Shown here: positions 1 to 5,317 of the stretch, in pieces | Position numbering within the stretch: the stretch's first letter is position 1 | Layout: each line of letters starts with the position of its first letter | Assembly (NCBI GenBank): GCA_001779455.1 | Contig: MFKE01000017.1 | Coordinates: forward strand, 7,425 to 36,806 | Direction of reading: 5' to 3' | DNA length: 29,382 nt | DNA from: Candidatus Gottesmanbacteria bacterium RIFOXYB1_FULL_47_11 | GTDB lineage: Bacteria; Patescibacteriota; Microgenomatia; UBA10105; UBA927 | Translations under genes and position numbers: made by a program | The notes under the pieces: generated by a model | Database searches by the model: none | Told to the model about the DNA's origin: nothing | The model's input: the letters and a program-made list of their open reading frames with translations, nothing else

Positions 1-1639
1 CTACGCGGCCTCTGAGCTGATGCAGCTGCCCCAGGCCAAACCGGTCCGCTCCCTCGATGATCATGATTGTAGCGTCGGGGATATCAATGCCGACTTCAAC
101 CACGGGGGTCGCGACCAATATCATTGTTTTTTTATTCCGGAACGCCTCAAGGCTCCGGGTTTTTTCAGCGGATTTCATTTTTCCGTGCAGCAGCCCGACG
201 GCAACTCCTGGAAATACCTGTTGGATTTTTTTAAATTCTTCTTTTACGGCCTTCACTTCGGTGAGCGTTTCCGATTCTTCGATGAGCGGACAGATGATAA
301 AAATTTGGCCGGGTTGTTTTTTTATCCACGCATACGCAGCCGTACGTTTCTCGGGCGGTACCACCCAGGTTTTGATGATCTGCCGGCCTTTTGGCATCTG
401 GGTGAGCACCGAAATGTCGATATTGCCCAGGATCGTTTTGGCGATGGTCCGCGGAATGGGGGTTGCCGTCATGGTAAGAAAATGCGGAGTTATTGCTTTA
501 CTGCCGATGAGCTCTGAGCGTTGCATCACTCCAAACCTATGCTGTTCGTCGACAACGACGAGCCCGATATTTTTGTGACGAGTGTTGAGCAGTGCGTGTG
601 TGCCGACAAGGATGTCACCGTCGGTTTTTGTATTTCCGGTAATCAGTCCCACCCGGATACCGAGGGGTGAAAGAAGGTGTGAAATTGTTTGGAAATGCTG
701 TTCGGCTAAAATTTGTGTCGGCGCCATGAGGATGGACCCGCGTCCGCTTTTGTACGCGGCATACATTGCCGTTGCCGCAACGACCGTTTTTCCGGATCCT
801 ACATCGCCGACAAGCAACCTGTTCATCGGTATAGGCTTTTGTACATCTTCAAGAATTTCCGCGATGGCGCGATTCTGATCGGGGGTCAGTTCAAAGGGAA
901 TATTCGGAATATTGACGGGTTTAATTTTTTTCGCTTTCTGCGACCTCTGCCACACTTGTTTTTGCGTATACGCGCGCAGTTGGAGAACGAATACTTCATC
1001 AAATGCTATGCGGTGTCTCCCCTCTTCGATTTGGTCGTTGTCTTGCGGAAAATGCACTGCGCGGAGGGCATGCTGCAGCGATACCAAATGGTTCGTTTTG
1101 ATTATTTTTTCCGGAAGAAAATCAACCAGAAGGATGTTTTCGAGAATATGTGCAACTCTTGCCCGGAGCCATTTGCTGGAAACACCCGCAGTTTCCGCAT
1201 AGATAGGGACAAGGCGTCCGGTATGCAGGGAAGAGCCTTGTTCATACGCGGGGTTGGACATGACGAGTTTATTTCCGAACCAGTCGATTTTGCCGGATAA
1301 ATGTACGATTGTGCCGGGCTTCAGAATTTTCAACAGGTATGTTTGATTAAACCAAATAACCGAAAGAGTGCCGGACTCGTCCGTCACTTTTGCTTCCTGA
1401 ATTTTTTTGCCGGTTTTGGTAAAAAAGTTTTTAATGCTCTGAATCGACGCATTGATGGTCACCGTTTCGCCTGGTCTTACCCGTCCAATCGGCGATACAA
1501 GTGAAAAATCGTCGTAGCGGAAGGGCACATGGTAGAGAAGATCCTGAACGGTAAATATTTCCAGGTTTGTGAGGCGATCAGCCATCACCGGCCCGATATG
1601 CGGAACGTACCGCACCGGAGTATCAAGCGTAAGTTCCAT
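1..1639 (-). CDS. recG: ATP-dependent DNA helicase RecG (3' end cut by window edge)
   Basis: RecG is the double-stranded DNA translocase that remodels stalled forks and branched recombination intermediates. Reading the minus strand gives about 546 codons in one open frame. It has an N-terminal OB-fold wedge region, then Walker A (GDVGSGKT), the DEQHRFG box typical of RecG, TATPIPRT, and helicase motif VI (QLRGRV) right at the window edge. Roughly the last 130-150 residues of a normal RecG lie outside. Two in-frame ATGs exist, at 1648 and 1639. I chose 1639 because a perfect TATAAT (1652-1647) sits 7 nt before it, and the upstream ATG overlaps that -10 box. It follows the tyrS operon in the same direction and could also be read through from it. 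The family call is firm; the exact start is an inference. Confidence 0.95.
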   Translation of the reverse strand, partial: MELTLDTPVRYVPHIGPVMADRLTNLEIFTVQDLLYHVPFRYDDFSLVSPIGRVRPGETVTINASIQSIKNFFTKTGKKIQEAKVTDESGTLSVIWFNQTYLLKILKPGTIVHLSGKIDWFGNKLVMSNPAYEQGSSLHTGRLVPIYAETAGVSSKWLRARVAHILENILLVDFLPEKIIKTNHLVSLQHALRAVHFPQDNDQIEEGRHRIAFDEVFVLQLRAYTQKQVWQRSQKAKKIKPVNIPNIPFELTPDQNRAIAEILEDVQKPIPMNRLLVGDVGSGKTVVAATAMYAAYKSGRGSILMAPTQILAEQHFQTISHLLSPLGIRVGLITGNTKTDGDILVGTHALLNTRHKNIGLVVVDEQHRFGVMQRSELIGSKAITPHFLTMTATPIPRTIAKTILGNIDISVLTQMPKGRQIIKTWVVPPEKRTAAYAWIKKQPGQIFIICPLIEESETLTEVKAVKEEFKKIQQVFPGVAVGLLHGKMKSAEKTRSLEAFRNKKTMILVATPVVEVGIDIPDATIMIIEGADRFGLGQLHQLRGRV

Positions 1640-1646
1640 GAGACTC

Positions 1647-1652
1647 ATTATA
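1647..1652 (-). promoter_or_regulatory. -10 box (TATAAT) for recG, predicted leaderless
   Basis: TATAAT on the minus strand is followed by seven bases and then ATG (1639), so transcription would start at about the A of the start codon. No good -35 is at standard distance; a TTGCCT lies 20 nt upstream. The match to other -10/ATG arrangements in this window supports it. Confidence 0.5.
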
Positions 1653-1654
1653 CC

Positions 1655-1759
1655 TTACTGGAGCGAAAGAAGAGGCAAAAATGAGCTTGCGATAAGAGCA
1701 ATCGAAGCAAAAATAACTATAATTTTCCAAAGCTTTTCGTGTTTTCGGAAAAAATTCAT
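1655..1759 (-). CDS. 34-aa single-pass membrane peptide, coupled to tyrS
   Basis: This small ORF of 34 codons plus stop starts with an ATG overlapping the tyrS stop as ATGA, the tight coupling seen elsewhere in the window. The peptide has a basic, charged N-terminus (MNFFRKHEKLWK) followed by one hydrophobic stretch of about 20 residues rich in Ile, Val, Ala, Leu and Phe, ending SLQ. This predicts a single transmembrane helix with the N-terminus inside. I do not recognise a family. The overlap with tyrS and the clean helix argue for a real gene. Without homologues it could still be a chance reading of the tyrS-recG spacer, which otherwise holds only the recG -10 box. Confidence 0.5.
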   Translation of the reverse strand: MNFFRKHEKLWKIIVIFASIALIASSFLPLLSLQ

Positions 1760-2949
1760 ACGACTTGTATTTTCATAAACCTTTTCTTCCCGACTTTGAT
1801 TATATCACTATTGGTAAGTGAGATACTCATGTCCTTGCACGGATTACCATTAATTGTAACTGCATGTTGCTCAATAAGTCTCCGTGCTTCGGATTTGCTG
1901 TCCACTAGATTTGTGTCAATTAAGAGATCCACAAGATTCCATTTGGATTTTTCCGTTTTAAATACAGGAATATCCGCGTGAGTGAGTTCCCCTTTTTGGA
2001 ACCGGTCACCGAAATCTTTTTGTGCAGCATCAGCGGCCTCTTTGTTGTTAAGCCATGCGGTCAACTGATGTGCAAGAAGCAGCTTAAAGGTCATCGGGTT
2101 CGCGCCGGCTTTCATTTGATTTGTCATGTCATCAATCTCTTTGAGCGGGATGTCGGTTAATAGTGAAAAGCACGGGATGATCGCATCGTCTCCCAGGGAC
2201 ATGATTTTGGCAAAAAACTCATTCGGCGGATCCGTGATGCCGATGACATTTCCCTCGGTTTTACCGATTTTTGTCCCTTTGCTGTCTGTTAAAAGAGGTA
2301 CGGTCATCACGAATTTCTCGCGATTCTGGAATGACTTAACTAGTTGCCGACCCATGAGCATATTAAACATTTGGTCGCTGCCACCCAACTCCAGATCAAC
2401 ATTCATGGCCACGGAATCGTATCCTTGCAAAAGCGGGTAGAAAAATTCGCGAAGAGATAAGAGTTCTCCGGCTTTGACCCGTTCCCGGTAGAGGTCCCGC
2501 TCAGCCATCTGCTGAAATGTGACCCGCCCGGCAATATCCAGAATGTCAACGAGTGTAAGTTTATTGAGCCAGTCGCTGTTGTAGAGAATTTCTGCAGGGT
2601 TATCTCCCGTAAACCGGACAATTTTTTTTGCCTGCAACACATAATCCCGCGCATTGTTCTTAAGTTCTTTGAGAGTGAGAAATTTTTCCCGTGCGCGGGT
2701 TTTTCCGGATGGATCTCCCGCCTGACCCGTCCCGTCTCCGATGAGGAATATGACGTGATGCCCCAGGTCCTGCCACTGCCGTAGTTTCCGAAGTCCAACG
2801 GCATGCCCGATATGAAATTGTACGCCTGTAGGGTCAAATCCCTGGTAGAGCCGAAGTTTTTTGCCGCTGCGCAGCACCTTCTCCAGTGCCTCCCGGCTCG
2901 GGTAAATGTGATCCACTCCTCTGGTTAATAATTCATCTATTGCATCCAT
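1756..2949 (-). CDS. tyrS: Tyrosyl-tRNA synthetase
   Basis: The enzyme charges tRNA-Tyr with tyrosine using ATP in the cytoplasm. The 397-aa protein has the class Ic Rossmann core with YQGFDPT at 35-41, the HIGH signature at 46-49 (FHIGHA), FLIGDGTGQAGDPSGK at about 68-83, a KMSKS-like loop KIGKTEG at 227-233, and a C-terminal S4 RNA-binding domain (about 335-397). It is the compact bacterial TyrRS type of normal length. It lies 12 nt after the racemase gene and is the last enzyme gene of the T-box(Tyr) operon, the expected target of such a leader. No Shine-Dalgarno is visible before the ATG; a TAAAAT six bases upstream of it could be a weak internal leaderless promoter. Confidence 0.97.
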   Translation of the reverse strand: MDAIDELLTRGVDHIYPSREALEKVLRSGKKLRLYQGFDPTGVQFHIGHAVGLRKLRQWQDLGHHVIFLIGDGTGQAGDPSGKTRAREKFLTLKELKNNARDYVLQAKKIVRFTGDNPAEILYNSDWLNKLTLVDILDIAGRVTFQQMAERDLYRERVKAGELLSLREFFYPLLQGYDSVAMNVDLELGGSDQMFNMLMGRQLVKSFQNREKFVMTVPLLTDSKGTKIGKTEGNVIGITDPPNEFFAKIMSLGDDAIIPCFSLLTDIPLKEIDDMTNQMKAGANPMTFKLLLAHQLTAWLNNKEAADAAQKDFGDRFQKGELTHADIPVFKTEKSKWNLVDLLIDTNLVDSKSEARRLIEQHAVTINGNPCKDMSISLTNSDIIKVGKKRFMKIQVV

Positions 2950-2961
2950 ATATATATTTTA

Positions 2962-3657
2962 TCACACATTTCTTGTCATTTCGCGAACGGTTGCATGCGC
3001 AAGAATATCCATTGTGTCGTGGATAGTAATTTCCTGGATATTAGGAAATAGTATTTGTAAATCCGTACATGCTAACAAAATATGATGAATATTTTTATCA
3101 AGAAATGATGTAGCGATTAACGCCAGCTCTTTTTTAGTATTTTCTACATTTTTTTGATTGAGAATATTATGAATTGCGCAGTTGATAGATTGTTGTTCCT
3201 TATCGGAAGGAAGAATGGTCTTGATACCAACACTTTGTAATTTTTGTGCGTGCAGTCGCTGTTTTCGGGACATATTTGTTCCGATAAGACCAATAGATTC
3301 AACATTTTTTGTTTTCAGTGATGCGGCCATCTCATCAAGAATACTGAGTACTGGAACAGAAACTGTGTTCCGTATTTCATCAATAAATACATGAAGCGTA
3401 TTGCAGGGCATGACAAGAAAATCGGAGCCTGCCTTTTCCAATATTCGAGCTGCCGAAATAAGGAATGGAAGAAATTTATCGATTTTCTCCCCTTTTAATA
3501 TTAGATCGTCCTCGATTTGGATTGGAATAGGTGTATTCCACATAAGGATCGGCGGTCGTGAGAGTTGTTTTTGCGCAGCGCAAAGCTCAACTAGTTTAAG
3601 TTGAAACGTTGCCGTTGTTTCTGGCCCAAATCCGCCAATAATTCCTACTGTCTTCAT
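2962..3657 (-). CDS. Aspartate/glutamate racemase family protein
   Basis: The protein has 231 aa from the ATG that overlaps the preceding stop as ATGA. It shows the Asp/Glu/hydantoin racemase fold signatures: an N-terminal VGIIGGFGPETT (4-15), the first catalytic cysteine in MPCNT (Cys85) and the second in LLACTDL (Cys197). Both catalytic cysteines are present, so it should be active as a cofactor-independent amino acid racemase. Substrate cannot be read from sequence; aspartate racemase-like is the closest pattern. An in-frame ATG six codons earlier would lie inside the upstream gene and has no ribosome site. Its place between an unrecognised gene and tyrS, under a tyrosine T-box, is odd: no peptidoglycan D-amino-acid gene sits beside it. 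A stand-alone housekeeping role is the conservative view. Confidence 0.85.
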   Translation of the reverse strand: MKTVGIIGGFGPETTATFQLKLVELCAAQKQLSRPPILMWNTPIPIQIEDDLILKGEKIDKFLPFLISAARILEKAGSDFLVMPCNTLHVFIDEIRNTVSVPVLSILDEMAASLKTKNVESIGLIGTNMSRKQRLHAQKLQSVGIKTILPSDKEQQSINCAIHNILNQKNVENTKKELALIATSFLDKNIHHILLACTDLQILFPNIQEITIHDTMDILAHATVREMTRNV

Positions 3658-4598
3658 ATGCAAGCATCGATACATTGTTGTACAAGCTCTAATCGTTCAG
3701 TTCTTTCTTTTATTCCTACTATTCTTTTTATCAAACTATCAAATTCCCCGAACCGTGATGTCATATCTCTTGATAGGTTTCTTTTTTGAAACTCGTCAAG
3801 AATATTCATGGGTATTCCAAGATGGAAGCCTTCCTCTCCGGTGTATGGTGGGAGCGGAAGATGCTGTGGACTCGTATTTATATTTTTCATCGATCTTTTA
3901 GGCAGTAATGAAGGATCAAGTCTTGTTGCCAAACTTATCCATTCTGGTATTCTCAAGAAAGACATTCGATCGAGTTTCCCGGTTAGTTTAGCTTGTTCGT
4001 CGAACCATTTTTCATCGCGAATGGCGCTTCCATCTTTGGGTTTTCGTTTTGACTGCCATCCGATTTTTACTCCGCATCCTAAACGTTCATGAGCGTGGAG
4101 AATATCTGCCGTTTCCATTTCTGTGTACGAATGGTTGCCGGTAGGCCAGCTTGGATCGGATGCCTTCAGGGTTGTTATTCGGGGAGATCCGAGTAATGTA
4201 AATAGCCGTTCACATGTACGCAGAGCGGAATCGGCAGCATAGGCGATTTCTTCACCACTTTTAGGATCGAGCCGTTCATTGAGCCCGTGTTGGTCCGCAA
4301 TAAGAACAAAAATTTGCGAGTTGAGGTTTTTATCGTGAAAATTTTGTTGGAGATCGCGCGCAAGACATGCCATGGGTATAATACCAAAACCAAGCCCCGG
4401 GGAGATTTTGCGTTGGGTCACAAGACCGATACCCAAGAAAATATTTGTTCCTTTTGGATGTTCTGCAATATCCTTCTCCACGACTATATTTGCCTGCCGT
4501 CTGCAGGTTTCCTCTATGAGGAGTCGGATGTCATCTCGTCGCTTAAATTCTGGTTCTTGGTTGAACCAAGGACCCGTCATCATTTCATTTAATCCCAT
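3654..4598 (-). CDS. Unrecognised protein with faint class I aaRS-like nucleotide-binding pattern
   Basis: The protein has 314 aa, starting at an ATG preceded by AGAAGG at 8-nt spacing; a longer TTG-started reading at 4724 is less likely. I do not recognise the family. A central segment (54-110) reads IFLGIGLV, then RKISPGLGFGIIP, then FVLIADQHGLNE. It resembles the start of a class I synthetase Rossmann fold, where a Pro-rich turn precedes HIGH and TrpRS carries a VDQH/VDLH motif after strand B. Here the HIGH position reads GFGI, and no KMSKS loop is visible, so normal aminoacylation is doubtful. The C-terminus is charged and probably helical. It is translationally coupled to the racemase (ATGA) and sits between tRNA-Tyr and tyrS in the T-box operon, so an amino-acid or tRNA-linked role is inferred, not shown. 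Confidence 0.55.
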   Translation of the reverse strand: MGLNEMMTGPWFNQEPEFKRRDDIRLLIEETCRRQANIVVEKDIAEHPKGTNIFLGIGLVTQRKISPGLGFGIIPMACLARDLQQNFHDKNLNSQIFVLIADQHGLNERLDPKSGEEIAYAADSALRTCERLFTLLGSPRITTLKASDPSWPTGNHSYTEMETADILHAHERLGCGVKIGWQSKRKPKDGSAIRDEKWFDEQAKLTGKLDRMSFLRIPEWISLATRLDPSLLPKRSMKNINTSPQHLPLPPYTGEEGFHLGIPMNILDEFQKRNLSRDMTSRFGEFDSLIKRIVGIKERTERLELVQQCIDACI

Positions 4599-4602
4599 AT
4601 TA

Positions 4603-4737
4603 TTATCCTTCTGAAAAATCTTGTAATTTTTCCTGTCGATTTTTTTCATCAATACGAACTGATCTAGGAGGTTTGATACAATCTTTCCATTGAAAATTTC
4701 TCCCTCCTTGAAAAAAAGAATCAATTGTTGGCTTCAT
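4603..4737 (-). CDS. Small ORF (44 aa, or 65 aa from an upstream start)
   Basis: This is a basic, hydrophilic peptide ending five bases before the next start codon. Two starts are possible. The one given has a strong ribosome site (AAGGAG, 7 nt spacing) and yields 44 aa beginning MKPTIDSFFQGG. An earlier ATG at 4800 also has a site (AAGGAAA) and yields 65 aa beginning MKCIERIEKI. Having two usable ribosome sites in phase supports translation. No family is recognised and no membrane segment is seen. It is the first coding region after tRNA-Tyr on the T-box transcript, so it may serve mainly to load ribosomes for the coupled downstream genes. Confidence 0.45.
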   Translation of the reverse strand: MKPTIDSFFQGGRNFQWKDCIKPPRSVRIDEKNRQEKLQDFSEG

Positions 4738-4823
4738 TAATAATCTCCTTAGCCGGTTGTTATTGATGACTATTTTTTCTATTCTTTCGATACATTTCAT
4801 ATGTTTCCTTTGTTTTCTTTCTT

Positions 4824-4910
4824 TGGTGCTGAGACCAGGATTCGAACCTGGGTAGCCCGTCAGGGCGACAGATTTACAGTCTGCCGCGATTGCCGCTCCG
4901 CCATCTCAGC
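4824..4910 (-). tRNA. tRNA-Tyr (anticodon GUA)
   Basis: The gene folds as a class II tRNA: acceptor GCTGAGA/TCTCAGC, D arm, anticodon arm with loop CTGTAAA (GTA at 4877-4875), a long variable arm, and a T arm with TTCGAAT. The discriminator is A and the CCA end is encoded. The long variable arm plus the GUA anticodon identify it as bacterial tRNA-Tyr. It lies inside the transcript started at the T-box leader and upstream of tyrS. Its A73 complements the last base of the T-box bulge (UGGU), and its anticodon complements the UAC specifier, so this tRNA fits as the ligand of its own leader. Confidence 0.96.
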
Positions 4911-4923
4911 AATATTCCGTGTG

Positions 4924-4995
4924 TGCTAGGGGGAGGACTCGAACCTCTCCCGCGGGGCGGTATTTGCCGACCGGCGGTTCCATCAATACCCCAGC
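4924..4995 (-). other. tRNA-like element with aberrant anticodon arm
   Basis: This is a 72-nt stretch with a good 7-bp acceptor stem (GCTGGGG with CCCTAGC, one G-U pair) and a T arm carrying the invariant loop TTCGAGT. Its stem is closed by four good pairs plus an A/C mismatch. The discriminator is A, and no CCA is encoded. The middle does not fold as a normal D arm plus anticodon arm. The best local stem is CGGT/ACCG around an 8-base loop lacking U33, and an alternative long hairpin pairs TATT with AATA. It sits between the T-box terminator and tRNA-Tyr in the same orientation. It may be a decayed tRNA, an unusual tRNA missed by standard rules, or a structured spacer. Confidence 0.4.
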
Positions 4996-5005
4996 ATTTT
5001 CCCAC

Positions 5006-5055
5006 AAAAAACCTCGCCTCTGGCCCCGAATGTGATCAGGGACAAGGGCGAGGTT
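5006..5055 (-). terminator. Intrinsic terminator of the T-box leader
   Basis: On the minus strand AACCTCGCC (5' arm inverted from 5047-5055) pairs over 9 bp with GGCGAGGTT (5010-5018 side), followed by a run of six T. The 5' arm contains CCTTGT, which can instead pair with ACAAGG of the T-box to make the antiterminator. Confidence 0.85.
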
Positions 5056-5263
5056 AAAAAACCACGCGGTACCACCTTGTTTCGCTAAAGCACAAAAAAA
5101 CCGACAGAGGTCGGTTGTACCTTAGCCTCGTGCGAACTTTGCATATGGCAACATTCGCTTTCGCTGTTACGGGCGTACCCGGGTCATGCTCCGGAGTGTA
5201 TTTCGTCCCGATTATTTCACATCGGGATTACTTGGGTCTCCTTCAACGCACTTCTATTCAATT
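5006..5263 (-). promoter_or_regulatory. T-box riboswitch, tyrosine-specific (UAC specifier), short Stem I
   Basis: The leader carries the diagnostic T-box sequence AACAAGGTGGTACCGCG (5081-5065), whose bulge UGGU matches a tRNA ending in ACCA. Upstream, the specifier loop reads AGTA (5232-5229), a 7-bp stem (UCCCGAU/AUCGGGA), then GAAA followed by UAC (5200-5198) and A. This is the same layout as the B. subtilis glyQS leader (AGUA, stem, GAAA, GGC, A). UAC is a Tyr codon, and the operon encodes both tRNA-Tyr(GUA) and TyrRS, so specificity is well supported. Above the specifier loop the stem ends after 7 bp in an 8-base loop. The usual distal AG bulge and loop-loop module are therefore absent. 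Uncharged tRNA-Tyr should stabilise the antiterminator (ACAAGG with CCUUGU) and allow read-through. Confidence 0.92.
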
Positions 5264-5269
5264 GTTGAT

Positions 5270-5298
5270 ATTATACCACAATTTGCCTGTTTTTGCAA
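5270..5298 (-). promoter_or_regulatory. Promoter of the T-box(Tyr) operon
   Basis: TTGCAA (5298-5293) and TATAAT (5275-5270) are separated by exactly 17 bases, so the start would be near 5263. It interleaves with the divergent PBP promoter on the plus strand. Confidence 0.8.
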
Positions 5299-5311
5299 CT
5301 ACGGGTACAAT
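5283..5311 (+). promoter_or_regulatory. Promoter of the PBP gene, predicted leaderless
   Basis: TTGCCT (5283-5288) and TACAAT (5306-5311) are separated by 17 bases; six bases later comes the ATG (5318). Transcription would start at or next to the start codon. The -35 box lies inside the spacer of the divergent T-box promoter. Confidence 0.7.
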
Positions 5312-5317
5312 AGACCC

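Noticed and set aside
4603..4724. A TTG start at 4724 that would lengthen the unrecognised gene by 42 residues.
   Set aside because: The ATG at 4598 has a well-spaced AGAAGG, and the extension overlaps the small ORF that ends just before it.
5186..5317. Extending the PBP gene upstream to the first start codon in frame (5186).
   Set aside because: The extension is antisense to the T-box leader and its promoter, adds residues not resembling a PBP N-terminus, and a promoter sits just before the ATG at 5318.
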